Source: Albidovulum denitrificans (GTDB taxonomy: Bacteria; Pseudomonadota; Alphaproteobacteria; Rhodobacterales; Rhodobacteraceae). From it: 64,000 bases of DNA. Shown piece by piece: positions 10,814 to 20,633 of this stretch. How positions within the stretch are numbered: position 1 is the stretch's first letter; the number at the start of each line of letters is the position of its first letter. Made by a program: the position numbers and the translations under genes. The stretch is taken from assembly GCF_002973535.1 (NCBI RefSeq), contig NZ_PVEP01000002.1:124001-188000 (forward strand). Direction: 5' to 3'. Under the pieces are notes generated by a model. The model did no database searches and had not been told where the DNA came from. It was given only the letters and a program-made list of their open reading frames with translations.

Positions 10814-11476
10814 TCAGACCTCGGCCAGCACCGCCTCATCCAGCGCGATGTCATAGGGCTGCGGATAGATCGTCGGGATGCGCTGAAAGGCAAAGCCGAC
10901 GCCGATGACCCTGGGGCGCAGCCCCTTTGCCCGCAGCCCGGCCAGCGTCCGGTCATAGAAACCGCCGCCATAGCCCAGCCGGTAGTTGCCGTCATCGAAG
11001 CCGACGACGGGGGAGATGACGATCTCCGGCACGACCTCAGGCGCCGTCTCGGGCGGGATGGGGATGTTCCAGACACCGCGTTCCAGCCTCTCCGCCCCGG
11101 TCCAGTCGCGGAAGATCAGGGGGGCGGCCTTCTGCACCACGACCGGCAGGCAGGTCCGCCCGCCGACAGCGCGCCATGCGCTTGCCCAGCCGCGCAGGTC
11201 GGGTTCGCCCTTGAAGGGCCAGTAAAGCGCTGCCATGCGGCCCTTCGCGTCACCGATCCGCCGCGTCAGTTCCGCCGCGATGGCCGCATCCGCCACGGCC
11301 CGCGCCGCGACCGGCACCGCCTGCCGCGCCCCGATCAGTCGCGCGCGTTCGGCCTTGCGCCAGCGGGCGACGTCGCGTTCGGTTTCCTCATCCGGGATGC
11401 CGCTGATCGCGGGGTCAAGTTCGTGCAGGAAGCAGGGCGGGGTGCCGCCGCTTTCCTCATCATCGGGCTTGGTCAT
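10814..11476 (-). CDS. fau: 5-formyltetrahydrofolate cyclo-ligase
   Basis: This 220-residue enzyme converts 5-formyl-THF to 5,10-methenyl-THF using ATP. The signature LGYGGGFYDR (phosphate-binding, near residue 172) and the preceding SPVVGFDDGNYR are diagnostic. The N-terminal extension of about 40 residues (FLHELDPAISGIPDEE) is longer than in E. coli YgfA. The start at 11476 follows an AGGAGG ribosome-binding site, better than an in-frame ATG at 11524. In many proteobacteria this gene follows the 6S RNA gene ssrS, which makes its roughly 200-base leader of interest. Confidence 0.93.
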   Translation of the reverse strand: MTKPDDEESGGTPPCFLHELDPAISGIPDEETERDVARWRKAERARLIGARQAVPVAARAVADAAIAAELTRRIGDAKGRMAALYWPFKGEPDLRGWASAWRAVGGRTCLPVVVQKAAPLIFRDWTGAERLERGVWNIPIPPETAPEVVPEIVISPVVGFDDGNYRLGYGGGFYDRTLAGLRAKGLRPRVIGVGFAFQRIPTIYPQPYDIALDEAVLAEV

Positions 11477-11489
11477 GGCGCGTCCTCCT

Positions 11490-11672
11490 TTGCCCATGTC
11501 AGCACGGGGCGCGGGCGGGCGCACGTGGAAAATCGCCTACCTGGGTGCGGGAAACGCCACGCGGCCCCGGCGGCTGGTGCGGTGACGGGCCGCCCGGTAC
11601 CGTCGGAAACGTCGCGTTATCAAGGCGTTGCCTGCCGCGTCGCGCCTGAAATCCCGCTTCCCAATCGCCGCG
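11490..11672 (-). ncRNA. Possible 6S RNA (ssrS) in the fau leader
   Basis: The leader between the divergent DUF616 gene and fau is strongly self-complementary on the minus strand. Examples are a GACGG...CCGTC stem around 11575-11595 and longer flanking arms built from ACGCGAC and GCCGCGT-like segments, preceded by TATAAA on the minus strand near 11680. The ssrS-fau order is conserved in many proteobacteria. I cannot fold it or match it to a covariance model, so this is context plus visible pairing only; it may be just the fau leader. Confidence 0.25.
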
Positions 11673-11692
11673 CCGCCTTTATACTCCGCGCC

Positions 11693-12436
11693 ATGACCCT
11701 CGTCCTTTATTCCGCCCATTACGGCCAGGCCGACCCGATCAACCCCGACGTCTTCGGCGGCCATGAGACCTGCCGCCGGGTCCTGTTCACCGACCGACCC
11801 GACGTCACCCTGCCGGGGGTGGAGGTCATTCACGATCCGCTTGACGGGCTTGACCCCGCCCGCGCCTCGCGCCGCGCGAAACTGCGCCCGCACCTCTATT
11901 TCCCCGATGCCGACTGGTCGATCTGGATCGACAACAAATCCCGGCTGAAGCGCGACCCGGTCGAAATCCTCTCTGCCCTCCGCGCCCAGTCCGGGGCCGG
12001 GTTCTTTGCCTTTCCCCATTTCCGCCGCGACTGCGTCTATCAGGAAGGGCAAACGGTGCGCGAAATGGGCCTCGACGACCACCGCATCGTCCTTGAACGG
12101 ATGCGCACCTACCGGGCCGAGGGGATGCCCGAACATGCCGGCCTGATCGAGGGGCATTTCATCACCCGCCGCCATCACGACCCCGACCTGATCCGCTTTG
12201 GCGAACGCTGGTTCGAACATGTGCTGCGCCATTCGCGGCGCGATCAGATTTCCTTCCCCTATCTGGCCTGGAAACTTGGCCTGAACTATGAGGTGATCCG
12301 CGCGCTCGACTGGAAAGAAACGGTCGACTTCACCGTCCATGACCGCAAGACGCGGGCGCCCGAATTCCCGCGCCACAACCTGCTCTACCAGAAGGCCCGC
12401 GCGCTCTATCACCGCATGAAACGCAAGGCCGGTTAG
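11693..12436 (+). CDS. DUF616 (TOD1/MUCI70-like) glycosyltransferase-domain protein
   Basis: This 247-residue protein matches the DUF616/TOD1-MUCI70 pattern: VLYSAHYGQADPIN at the N-terminus, a capital-like FTDRPD segment, then ARASRRAKLRPHLYFPDADWSIWIDNK and a GLIEGHFITRRHH segment. The DW-S-IWID-N motif resembles the metal- and nucleotide-sugar-binding region of GT-A enzymes, so it is probably a glycosyltransferase acting on a surface polysaccharide. The start at 11693 is the family-like N-terminus; sequence upstream in frame runs antisense to fau and is not believable. A TATACT hexamer lies only 8 bases before the ATG, so the mRNA might be nearly leaderless. Confidence 0.75.
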   Translation: MTLVLYSAHYGQADPINPDVFGGHETCRRVLFTDRPDVTLPGVEVIHDPLDGLDPARASRRAKLRPHLYFPDADWSIWIDNKSRLKRDPVEILSALRAQSGAGFFAFPHFRRDCVYQEGQTVREMGLDDHRIVLERMRTYRAEGMPEHAGLIEGHFITRRHHDPDLIRFGERWFEHVLRHSRRDQISFPYLAWKLGLNYEVIRALDWKETVDFTVHDRKTRAPEFPRHNLLYQKARALYHRMKRKAG

Positions 12437-12602
12437 CAGGCGCCCCCGATCCCCTCGGCGGTATTCCGCCGCACTGTTCACCGTATACCATTGAAACTGC
12501 CGGGAAATGCGGCATTGTTAACGTGCGGGCTGTGACATGCGCGCCGGACCTTGTGGTGGGGCCGGTGCTGGGCCACTCTCGCGACGGGTGAAGACTTAAA
12601 GG

Positions 12603-14204
12603 GTGGGCAAGGTGGCTCTCAACGCAACGGTTGGGGTGTCCCGCGCGGTTTCGTGGGGGCAGTTTCGGTCCCTCGGCATCGTGTTGCTGTGTCTGCTGCC
12701 GGTCTTCGTGGCGCCGGTGATGCCGCTGATCGACTTCTACGCCCATGCGCTGCGCTACGACATCCTCGCGGGCGCCAGCGGCGATCCGTCTTTCGACGAA
12801 AACTACCGGGTCGCGTGGAAACTGGTCCCGAACCTCGGCTTCGATCTGCTCGGCGCGCTGGTGTTCCGGGTGCTGCCAGAGCTTGCGGCCGCGCGGGTCG
12901 TGCTGATCATGGTCATCTCTGCGCCGGTGATCGGGGTCATGATCCTCGGGCACTGCCTGCATGGGCGGGTTCCCGTGGTCTCGGCCGCGTTGGCGGGGAT
13001 ACTGGCGCAGAATTTCGTTCTGGGCTGGGGCTTTGCCAATTTCCTGCTGGGGCTTGGGGTCTCGCTCTCTGCGCTTGGCCTCTGGATCGCGACGGCGGAT
13101 CGGCCGGGGCGGCAGCTTGGTATCGCGGTCCCCTTCGGGCTTGTGATCTTCCTCACCCATGGCTTCATGTTCGCGCTTTGGGGGCTTTTGCTTTTCTCGG
13201 TCGAGGTGATGGCGAGCGTAAGGGATGGCAGGCTTGAGGCTGGAACGCTGCTCCGCCGCGCGGCGCGGCTTCTGCTCGTGGCCGTCGGGCCGGTCCTGCT
13301 GTTCCTCGCCGCCGATACCTCGCAGGCCCAGGGTGGCGTGACCACGGCCTTTTCGAATGTTGCGGCCCATCTTGAGGCGGGCGATCTGATGCGCCGGATG
13401 GTGGTTGAGATCTGGCTGCGCCTCGACGCGGGCCTCAGGGTCGCTGACAGCAACTGGCCCGTCGCCGACCGCATTTTCGGGGCGGCGCTTTGGGCGGTGA
13501 TCGGGCTTGGCCTCTGGTCCGGGCGGTTCCGGCTTGACCGGCGGCTTGCCCTTGCCGTGCCGCTGCTGGTCCTGCTTGCCATCGCCATCCCGCCCGCGAT
13601 GTTCGGCGTCGGCCACCTGCCAGAGCGTTTGCCGCTTGTCCTTCTGGCGGTGCTGGCGGGCGGCATCGCATCGACGGGCGGCACGCCGGGTAAGCGGACC
13701 CTGACCCGGCTTGTCCTGCTGCTTTTGCCGCTGCATCTCTTCATGGTGACGCTTGGCTGGGCGCGGGAGCGGTCGTCCTACACTCATTTCCTTGACGTCG
13801 CCGGGGCCTTGCCCGCGCAGGGCATAGCGGTTTCGGCCTTCGCGCCGGGGGCCGAGGCGCGGGATCAGGCCCGTGGCTGCAAGCCGTTGCAGTTCCTTCT
13901 GGGCCTGACCGGCCGGATCGCCGTGCCGACCTTCGCCAATGCCACCCAGCAACCGCTTGAGATCGTCGGCCCGCTCGCCGCCGCGATGCGCGCCTACGAT
14001 GACCATGAAGCCGCAACACCCGGCCTTGCGGGCGTCGATCAGGTCGCGGCGCAACTTGCCTCGGGCTTCGATTATGTCATCCTCTGCACCGGCCGCGATG
14101 GCATGGCCGCGACGGGGCAGGGCGGTGGCGCACCGGCCATCAAGGGCGCGGCGACGGTCGGGTCCGGGGCGGGCTGGATCCTCTACCGGGCCGTCGCGAA
14201 CTGA
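12603..14204 (+). CDS. Large polytopic membrane protein, possibly GT-C-like
   Basis: This 533-residue protein has at least ten hydrophobic helices spread over residues 20-400 and a soluble C-terminal domain (about 410-530). The first loop (PLIDFYAHALRYDIL) contains an acidic residue after helix 1, as in GT-C glycosyltransferases, but I do not recognise the family and the typical Asp-Glu motif is absent. The GTG at 12603 is very close to its AAAGG; an alternative GTG at 12612 has better spacing. It follows the DUF616 glycosyltransferase gene on the same strand, so a role in envelope glycan synthesis or export is possible but unproven. Confidence 0.6.
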   Translation: MGKVALNATVGVSRAVSWGQFRSLGIVLLCLLPVFVAPVMPLIDFYAHALRYDILAGASGDPSFDENYRVAWKLVPNLGFDLLGALVFRVLPELAAARVVLIMVISAPVIGVMILGHCLHGRVPVVSAALAGILAQNFVLGWGFANFLLGLGVSLSALGLWIATADRPGRQLGIAVPFGLVIFLTHGFMFALWGLLLFSVEVMASVRDGRLEAGTLLRRAARLLLVAVGPVLLFLAADTSQAQGGVTTAFSNVAAHLEAGDLMRRMVVEIWLRLDAGLRVADSNWPVADRIFGAALWAVIGLGLWSGRFRLDRRLALAVPLLVLLAIAIPPAMFGVGHLPERLPLVLLAVLAGGIASTGGTPGKRTLTRLVLLLLPLHLFMVTLGWARERSSYTHFLDVAGALPAQGIAVSAFAPGAEARDQARGCKPLQFLLGLTGRIAVPTFANATQQPLEIVGPLAAAMRAYDDHEAATPGLAGVDQVAAQLASGFDYVILCTGRDGMAATGQGGGAPAIKGAATVGSGAGWILYRAVAN

Positions 14205-14320
14205 CCCGTCGCGGTCCTGTCCTTTCGCCATCTGGTGGCGTCATTTGACCCCTACCCAAACCCTAGCGGTGCGCCTATAGTGCCTGTGGATAATCGGAAC
14301 CAAAGGCCGAGGGGAAGGGA

Positions 14321-14788
14321 ATGCGCTGTCCGTTTTGCGGCAATGTCGATACGCAGGTGAAAGATTCGCGACCGGCGGAGGACCATGTCGCGATCCGGCG
14401 GCGGCGGTTCTGCCCGGCCTGCGGCGGCCGTTTCACCACCTATGAGCGCGTTCAACTGCGCGACCTTGTCGTCATCAAGACCAGCGGCAAGCGCGAGGAT
14501 TTCGACCGCGACAAGCTTGAACGCTCCATCCGCATCGCGATGCAGAAACGCCCGATTGAACCGGAGCGCATCGACCAGATGATTTCCGGCATCGTGCGGC
14601 GGCTGGAAAGCATGGGGGAGACGGACATCCCCTCAAAGACCATCGGTGAGATCGTGATGGAAACGCTGGCCCGGATCGACACCGTCGCCTTCGTTCGTTT
14701 CGCCAGCGTTTACAAGAACTTCCAGGAGGCGGACGACTTCGACAAGTTCGTTTCCGAATTGCGGCCGAGCGTCCAGGCGGACGAGTGA
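14321..14788 (+). CDS. nrdR: Transcriptional repressor of ribonucleotide reductase genes
   Basis: This 155-residue NrdR has the N-terminal zinc ribbon MRCPFCG...[12 protein letters not shown] (cysteines 3, 6, 31 and 34) that binds NrdR boxes, followed by the ATP-cone domain ([20 protein letters not shown]), which senses ATP/dATP. It represses nrd operons when dATP is high. Length is exactly typical. It heads the riboflavin genes: its TGA overlaps the ribD GTG (GTGA), so the two are translationally coupled, an order common in proteobacteria. Confidence 0.97.
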   Translation: MRCPFCGNVDTQVKDSRPAEDHVAIRRRRFCPACGGRFTTYERVQLRDLVVIKTSGKREDFDRDKLERSIRIAMQKRPIEPERIDQMISGIVRRLESMGETDIPSKTIGEIVMETLARIDTVAFVRFASVYKNFQEADDFDKFVSELRPSVQADE

Positions 14789-15882
14789 CCGCCGACGCCG
14801 ACCGGCGTTTCATGCGCCATGCCCTTGGCCTGGCCCGTCGCGGGCTGGGCCGTGTCTGGCCGAACCCCGCCGTCGGTTGCGTGATCGTGCGGGACGGCCG
14901 TGTCGTCGGGCGCGGCTGGACGCAAGCTGGCGGGCGGCCCCATGCGGAAACCGTTGCCCTGGCGCAGGCTGGCGATACGGCGCGCGGGGCTGTGGCCTAT
15001 GTCACGCTGGAACCCTGCGCCCATCACGGAAAGACGCCCCCCTGCGCCGAGGCGCTGATCGCCGCCGGTATCGCGCGCGTGGTGTCCGCGCTTGAGGACC
15101 CCGACGCCCGCGTCGCCGGGCGCGGCCATGCGATGCTGCGGGCGGCGGGCATCACGGTTGAAACCGGCATCATGGCGGCCGAGGCGGCGGCGCTGCAACA
15201 GGGGTTCCTCACCCGCATCGGGCAGGGCCGCCCGATGGTGACGCTGAAGCTCGCCACCAGTTTCGACGGCCGTATCGCCACGGCTTCGGGCGACAGCCAG
15301 TGGATCACCGGGGAGGGCGCGCGCCGCCGCGTCCATGCCATGCGCGCCGCCCATGACGCGGTGCTGGTCGGTGCCGGGACGGCGCGGGCCGATGATCCCT
15401 CGCTGACCGTGCGCGGGTTGGGCGTGGCGCATCAGCCGATCCGCATCGTCGCCGCGCGCTGGCTTGACCTGTCCTTGGTCGGCACGCTGGCCCGGACGGC
15501 CGCCGAGGTGCCGGTCTGGCTGTTGCACGGCCCCGCCGCGGCGGAGGAACGGCAGGAGGCCTGGACCGCGCTCGGCGCGCGGCTGATCGAGGTTGCGGAA
15601 ACGGAGGGCGGGCTGGACCCGGCGGCGATGCTGGCGGCGCTGGGGTCGGCCGGGCTGACGCGCGTCTTCTGCGAAGGCGGCGGGCGTCTGGCCGCCGCGC
15701 TGATCCGCGCCAGGCTGGTGGATGAGCTTGCGGTCTTTTCCGCCGGGATCGGCATCGGCGGCGACGGACGAGCGGCGCTGGGGGCCTTCGGCCTGTCGCA
15801 CCTTGCCGAGGCGCCGCGTTTTGCTCTGACCGGCGTCGAACAGATCGGCCCCGATGTGCTGACCCTCTGGTCGCGCGGCTGA
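14785..15882 (+). CDS. ribD: Bifunctional riboflavin deaminase/reductase
   Basis: This 365-residue RibD carries out the second and third steps of riboflavin synthesis: deamination of the pyrimidine and NADPH reduction of the ribosyl chain. The deaminase zinc motifs are present (PHAETVAL near residue 52 and [12 protein letters not shown] near 76), followed by the reductase domain ([13 protein letters not shown] from about 155, then [17 protein letters not shown]). The GTG start overlaps the nrdR stop by 4 bases. It is cut off from ribE by the 4.6-kb capsule block on the opposite strand, ending one base before the convergent kpsC stop. Confidence 0.96.
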   Translation: MTADADRRFMRHALGLARRGLGRVWPNPAVGCVIVRDGRVVGRGWTQAGGRPHAETVALAQAGDTARGAVAYVTLEPCAHHGKTPPCAEALIAAGIARVVSALEDPDARVAGRGHAMLRAAGITVETGIMAAEAAALQQGFLTRIGQGRPMVTLKLATSFDGRIATASGDSQWITGEGARRRVHAMRAAHDAVLVGAGTARADDPSLTVRGLGVAHQPIRIVAARWLDLSLVGTLARTAAEVPVWLLHGPAAAEERQEAWTALGARLIEVAETEGGLDPAAMLAALGSAGLTRVFCEGGGRLAAALIRARLVDELAVFSAGIGIGGDGRAALGAFGLSHLAEAPRFALTGVEQIGPDVLTLWSRG

Positions 15883-15883
15883 C

Positions 15884-17959
15884 TTACCGCCAAAGCCAGG
15901 ACCGGCTCGCCAGCAGCCCCTGCACCTTCGACAGCATCCGGTTCGCGCGTCCCGGCACCGGCACCTCATGCCGCGCCAGCCGGGCGACGGCGACCTCGGG
16001 CGGGCAGGGCAGGCCGGAGACGGGGTCAAGATAGCGCGGATAGGCGATCAGCGCGGCATGGGCCAGCGCGGCAAGGCTGGGCCGCGCGGTACGGCGGGGC
16101 GGCGCGGGGAAAAGATCGCGGGTCAGGCCCCAGCCCGCGTAGAAGGGCATCCCGAGACAGGTCACCGGCTTGCCCCGCAACAGCGCCTCGAACCCCAGAA
16201 GCGAGGTGATGGTCCAGACCTCATCCACCGCCTCGATCAGGTCGGTGGGGCTGACATCGGTCAGGATCATATCGGCGTGGCGCATCGCCTCGCCCTTCGG
16301 GATCGCGCCGGGACGCAGGCCCGCCTCGACATCCGGGTGGGGCTTGTAGATCACCACCGCGTCGGGGTTTTCCGTCCGCACGCGGGCCAGAAGGGCAAGG
16401 TTGGTATGTTCCGCCCCGGCGCCAAGGCGGATCGAGGCGTCATCCTCCACCTGCCCCGGCACAAGGATGCGGTGGCCCGGCGGAAGATCGGGCAGGGCGG
16501 CGTGGTCGAGGTTGTATTTGCTCAAGCCCGCCCGCGTGATGCGGGCGATCAGCCGTTCGGCCCGGCGTTCGCCCCCCGGCGGCGGACCGGCGGCGATCAC
16601 GCGTTCCAGATCGCTTTCGCGGGCCGGGTCGTAATAGATCCCGCTTGCGTCTGTCACCAGCGACAAGGGCGGCACCAGAGCCGCGCCAAGGCCGCGGGAG
16701 CGCAGGAACCCGTCCTCAACCCGCGCCACGGCGGTTTCCCCGGCCAGTTGCGAAAGACCCTCGCCCTCCTTCCCGGCCCAGACCAGAAGGCCGCGCCCCT
16801 CGGCCTTCGCGCGGTGTATGGCGCGGGCCGGGTCATCCTCGAAGCGCAGCCGCTTTTCCGCACCGAAGAAGCGTTGCAGATGCGGCCGCTTCCACAGGCG
16901 CATCCCCATCGCGACATGGCCCGCCCGGTCGGCGCGATGGGCGCGGAGCGTCGCCTCAAGATGGTCCACCGCCTCTTCGAACCTGCAAAGCCGGTCGCGG
17001 CAGGGGTCATACCATGTCGGCGCCAGGATCATCGCGGCGGCGAAAAGCTGCGGCCGGGTCAGGTGCCGTTCACGCCGGGGGACGGGGTTTTCATCTGCCG
17101 TCAGGCCCCAGCCGGAATAGAAGGGCTGACCAAAGACGCGGGGCTTGTGGCCAGCCATGATCGCCTCGAACCCCATGAGCGAAGAGACGGTGTAGACCGC
17201 CGTGGCACCCTCCAGCAGCGCCCAGGGGGAGACGGGATCGCGCAGGACGGAGATCAGGCCATGCGCGTGGCCGTCATTATAATGGCCGGGGCGCTGGCCC
17301 GCGATCGTCTCGGGGTGGCTTTTGATGACGATCCGGGCGCCGGGGTTTTCCTCCTGCGCGAAGACGAGCATCTCACGAAAGGTCGAGGGCGTCGCCTTGC
17401 CGTAAAGGATCGAGGCATCGCCCTGCGTCTGGTCGAGGACGAGGACATAGCCCGGTTCCGGCACCGCCGCGCTTGGATCGAAATCGTTGTATTTTGACAG
17501 GTGCAGGTGCTTCAGCCGCTCGATCCCGTCCCGCGCACGTTGCAAAACCGCAAAATCGTCAAGCGGGTCGTGCATCAGCATATGTTCAAGCGCCGAGGGC
17601 GCGGAACTGTCGAAATGCACCCCGCCCTTGCGGTCGATCATCAACCCGATGGGCGGCTCGCCCCCGTCGCGGCCGGGGCGGATGGAGCGCAAAAGCGCGT
17701 CCTCTACCCGCACGATGGCGGTGTCTGTCCGCTCTGCCACCGCCTCGCCGCGCGGCGCGGTGGGGCTGCGGCCCCAGACGCCGACACGATCCTCCGGCGC
17801 GCCGGGCTTGCCCAGCCGGATGTCATAGCCCGCAAGGTCGAGGATACGCCTGAGGCGCGGCTGGGTCAGGAAGCCGCCGTTATAGACATAAAGCGGGTCC
17901 TTCGCCGCGCCTTGCCCCTGCGGGCGGCCATGATCGCCCCCCGAAGGGTCGGCAGCCAT
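15884..17959 (-). CDS. kpsC: Capsule beta-Kdo transferase KpsC (two catalytic domains)
   Basis: This 691-residue KpsC contains two tandem copies of the capsule-type retaining beta-Kdo transferase domain. Each has a DASI segment, a His-Pro motif (KSHPET near residue 212 and YKPHPDVE near 538) and a closing block of the type SSLMGFEAIMAGHKP...FYSGWGLT / TSLLGFEALLRGKP...FYAGWGLT. In group 2 capsules KpsC and KpsS build the poly-beta-Kdo linker on lyso-phosphatidylglycerol at the inner face of the inner membrane. Its ATG overlaps the wza stop by one base (TGATG), indicating coupling. It ends one base from the convergent ribD stop. Confidence 0.93.
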   Translation of the reverse strand: MAADPSGGDHGRPQGQGAAKDPLYVYNGGFLTQPRLRRILDLAGYDIRLGKPGAPEDRVGVWGRSPTAPRGEAVAERTDTAIVRVEDALLRSIRPGRDGGEPPIGLMIDRKGGVHFDSSAPSALEHMLMHDPLDDFAVLQRARDGIERLKHLHLSKYNDFDPSAAVPEPGYVLVLDQTQGDASILYGKATPSTFREMLVFAQEENPGARIVIKSHPETIAGQRPGHYNDGHAHGLISVLRDPVSPWALLEGATAVYTVSSLMGFEAIMAGHKPRVFGQPFYSGWGLTADENPVPRRERHLTRPQLFAAAMILAPTWYDPCRDRLCRFEEAVDHLEATLRAHRADRAGHVAMGMRLWKRPHLQRFFGAEKRLRFEDDPARAIHRAKAEGRGLLVWAGKEGEGLSQLAGETAVARVEDGFLRSRGLGAALVPPLSLVTDASGIYYDPARESDLERVIAAGPPPGGERRAERLIARITRAGLSKYNLDHAALPDLPPGHRILVPGQVEDDASIRLGAGAEHTNLALLARVRTENPDAVVIYKPHPDVEAGLRPGAIPKGEAMRHADMILTDVSPTDLIEAVDEVWTITSLLGFEALLRGKPVTCLGMPFYAGWGLTRDLFPAPPRRTARPSLAALAHAALIAYPRYLDPVSGLPCPPEVAVARLARHEVPVPGRANRMLSKVQGLLASRSWLWR

Positions 17960-19089
17960 CAGTTCCCGGCGGCGTTCGAAATGGCGTCAGCCGAGCTTGC
18001 GGTCCCGGTCAGCACCGAAAGCGTCTTTTGCCACTGAACATAGGGCGCCTCGGTGACATAGACGGTGTCGCCGTCGCGAATCATGAAGTCGCGCGCATTG
18101 AACAGGCCGTCCGCCTCGGTCAGGCTGATGATATAGGCGACGCGCTGCGACCCGCTGAGGTCGGGGCGGTTCAGCACCTGACGCGCGATGCCCTGATCTT
18201 CGTCGCGCAGGATGAAGACGCCGGTCGGGTCGGCGAAGTTGGTGGACAGGCCGCCGACCTGGGCGATGGCCTCGACCGCCGAAAGCTCTTGCGTTTCGAA
18301 CGGGACGCGGGTCTGGGTGCCGGTCGCGCCAAGCGCGGTGAAGGTCCGCTGGTCCTTTTCGACCAGGATCACGTCGCCCGGACGCAGCGCGATGTCCATC
18401 TTCGGGTTGCTGTACAGCTCTTTCAGCCAGACCTTGCCGGAATGGCCGCCGCGCTTGACGGTGATCTGCGCGATCTCCGGCTCGATCGCGACGCCGCCGG
18501 CCTTGGCCAGCATCGCCGAAAGGGTCCGCGTCGGCTGGGTGATCGGGTAGACGCCCTGTCCGCCGACGCCGCCCATGACCGAGACGGTGGCCCCGTCGCC
18601 CGCGACCCGTGCCACCGTGACCTGCGGGTCCGGCGTCTGGGCGCTAAGCTTTTCGGTGATCACCTGGCGCAGCCCCTCGGGCGTGTTGCCGGCGGCCTTG
18701 ATGCGGCCCGCATAGGGGACGAAGATGCTGCCAGAGCCATCGACCTGCACTTCGTTGAGAAGCGTGGCATTGGTCCCGGCACTGGCCAGAAGCCCGTTAT
18801 CGACGTTTTCCCAGATCGTCAGGCTGAGGATGTCGCCCGAGTGAATCACGTCCGAACCGACAAGGCTGGCGGACATGAAGCCGTTGGTGAAGCCAAGCTT
18901 GGGGGTGACGTTGGTCAGCTTGGTGATGCGCTGATCGACGGGAACGATGAAGGTATTGCCGCTTTGTTCGACGGAACCCGAGAAAATCTCACGTTTATTG
19001 GGGCCTGAGCGCGGAAGGCCGCAGCCAGCAACACTGCCGACGAGCAGGGCGCAGACCAGAAGCCTGGCGCCACGACTGTTCACGATCAT
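17959..19089 (-). CDS. Polysaccharide export outer-membrane lipoprotein (Wza/KpsD-like)
   Basis: This 376-residue lipoprotein has a signal sequence with lipobox VAGC (lipidated Cys23). It then has a polysaccharide-export domain (GDILSLTIWENVDNG near residue 85, VDGSGSIFVPYAGRI) and SLBB-type repeats (VMGGVGGQGVYPI, and LGATGTQTRVPF near 250). Wza-family proteins form the outer-membrane channel for capsule or exopolysaccharide. The start at 19089 gives a normal signal peptide; the frame reaches 19125 without improving it. It lies between kpsS and kpsC. No kpsE, kpsM or kpsT is visible, so the inner-membrane transporter must be elsewhere. Confidence 0.9.
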   Translation of the reverse strand: MIVNSRGARLLVCALLVGSVAGCGLPRSGPNKREIFSGSVEQSGNTFIVPVDQRITKLTNVTPKLGFTNGFMSASLVGSDVIHSGDILSLTIWENVDNGLLASAGTNATLLNEVQVDGSGSIFVPYAGRIKAAGNTPEGLRQVITEKLSAQTPDPQVTVARVAGDGATVSVMGGVGGQGVYPITQPTRTLSAMLAKAGGVAIEPEIAQITVKRGGHSGKVWLKELYSNPKMDIALRPGDVILVEKDQRTFTALGATGTQTRVPFETQELSAVEAIAQVGGLSTNFADPTGVFILRDEDQGIARQVLNRPDLSGSQRVAYIISLTEADGLFNARDFMIRDGDTVYVTEAPYVQWQKTLSVLTGTASSADAISNAAGN

Positions 19090-19173
19090 CACTCTTGTCC
19101 GCTCCCCTGGACGAAGCTGCCTCATATTCCGGGCTGGACCTTACTCCAGACCCCTGCCGTTTTTCCAGTTGGA

Positions 19174-20496
19174 TCAGCCGGTTCCGGTCAACTGTTGCCG
19201 TGGCGCCGCTTTGCCGGAGATCAGCGCGTCATAGGGGTCCTCGGGCGACAGGATCATGTCGACGACCTGCCGCAACATCCGGCGGCGCCCGCGCGCGGCA
19301 TAGAACCCGCCGGGAATCTGTGAGGTTTCAAGAAGATAGTGGCGATAGTCGCGATAGCCCCGGCTGTCCGGCCGGGTCGGCGCGGCGAAGAATTCCGCAA
19401 GCGTCTGGTCCGAGATGAACTCCGGCAGGCAATAGACCGCGCGTCCCAGCGCCTTGAGCGGCAGCCCGCGCCAAAGAACCTGTTGACCGGCGGTCGAATT
19501 GACCGTGACCGCGCTGCGGGCCGCGTCAAGAAGTCGCGCCAGCTTGCCGCCGCGCACGAAATGCACCCGCCCGGTCAGGCCAAGCCGCGCCGCCGTGGCC
19601 CGAATCGTCGGCGCGACGGCGCTGCGTTCATCTTCCAGCGGGTGGGCCTTGAAGACGATGTGATGATGCGCCGGCGCGCCCTGGGCAAAAGCGTCAAGGC
19701 AGGTCTCGATAAAGCCGGTGGTCGAGGTGAAGTCCGAATGCGCCCGAAAGCTCGCGTCATGGTCGAGTTGCAGCAGGACGAGGTGATAGGGGAACCCGCC
19801 CGCGCGGATGCGCAAGGTCGCCGCCCAGCGTTCCAGCCGGTGCCACGGCATCAGAAGAAGGCGGCGCAGGTGCAGGCGAAACTCTTGCGTGACGGTGATG
19901 CCGCGATGCGGGCGAAAGCCCTTGTAGCGGCCGTTCAGCGCCAGCACGCAGAAATGATAAAGCGCGCCGTAGAAGATATGTTCGCGCATGTCGCCCCAGG
20001 TTGCCGGGGCGGGCGGCATGTCCATCCCCGACCGGGCAAGCGCCGCGCGCATATCGTCAAGCGTCATCGACATCAGGCGCGAATTGCCGTTCGACCCGCC
20101 GCGTTCATAGCTCGCCCAATAGGGGCGCAGATAGCCTTCCTCGAAGACGTGGACGGTGATGCCGCGCGCTTTGGCGAGCCGGATCGCCTCGGCATGGATG
20201 GGGCGCGAATCGCCGTAAAGGACAAGGTCGGTCACGCCCAGATCGTCGAAAAGTGCCGCGCAATGGCGGGGCCAGTCCTGAACCGTGCCGGTATGGGCGA
20301 TGTAATTGCCGCCGCCCCAGAAGACCTCATCCCCGCGGTTGAAGCCCACGCGCCACACCTCGGCCCCGGCCTGCCTGAGATGGCGGGCCAGTTGCCGGAA
20401 GAAGGGTCCGTGCGGCCCCTGAAGCATCAGAAGCCTGCGCGGGGTCTGGGTCTGTCCCTGCGGTATCATGCCGTTTGCCGGTGCGATCCCCTTCAT
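19174..20496 (-). CDS. kpsS: Capsule beta-Kdo transferase KpsS-like
   Basis: This 440-residue protein matches the KpsS/capsule biosynthesis family: LLMLQGPHGPFFRQLARHL near residue 23, GDSRPIHAEAIRLAK, VFEEGYLRPYW near 135, VFKAHPLEDER near 290 and NSTAGQQVLWRGLPLKALG near 345. KpsS adds the first beta-Kdo to the lipid anchor, and KpsC extends it. It is the first gene of the minus-strand capsule block, with AGGGG upstream of the ATG. The pairing with kpsC supports a group-2/3-like capsule assembly system. Confidence 0.9.
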   Translation of the reverse strand: MKGIAPANGMIPQGQTQTPRRLLMLQGPHGPFFRQLARHLRQAGAEVWRVGFNRGDEVFWGGGNYIAHTGTVQDWPRHCAALFDDLGVTDLVLYGDSRPIHAEAIRLAKARGITVHVFEEGYLRPYWASYERGGSNGNSRLMSMTLDDMRAALARSGMDMPPAPATWGDMREHIFYGALYHFCVLALNGRYKGFRPHRGITVTQEFRLHLRRLLLMPWHRLERWAATLRIRAGGFPYHLVLLQLDHDASFRAHSDFTSTTGFIETCLDAFAQGAPAHHHIVFKAHPLEDERSAVAPTIRATAARLGLTGRVHFVRGGKLARLLDAARSAVTVNSTAGQQVLWRGLPLKALGRAVYCLPEFISDQTLAEFFAAPTRPDSRGYRDYRHYLLETSQIPGGFYAARGRRRMLRQVVDMILSPEDPYDALISGKAAPRQQLTGTG

Positions 20497-20633
20497 CTGA
20501 CGCCCCTATGCGCCCTTGTCATCATCAATCTGTCGTTTTCGGGGCGTCAGGGTTCAGGATGGATGCCCGGATGCGTCATCTTGCCAGCCGCGAGGCACCG
20601 CGCTAGGCAGGGTCCAAACGGAGGGCGCGACAC

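Noticed and set aside
12551..13237. Plus-strand frame overlapping the start of the large membrane protein
   Set aside because: It runs in a different frame inside a long hydrophobic protein; the sequence is Gly/Arg-rich without domains.
20497..20633. FMN riboswitch before ribE
   Set aside because: The GGGGC and GGGTGAAATTCCC-type core segments are not present; the resemblance is limited to a short G-run.
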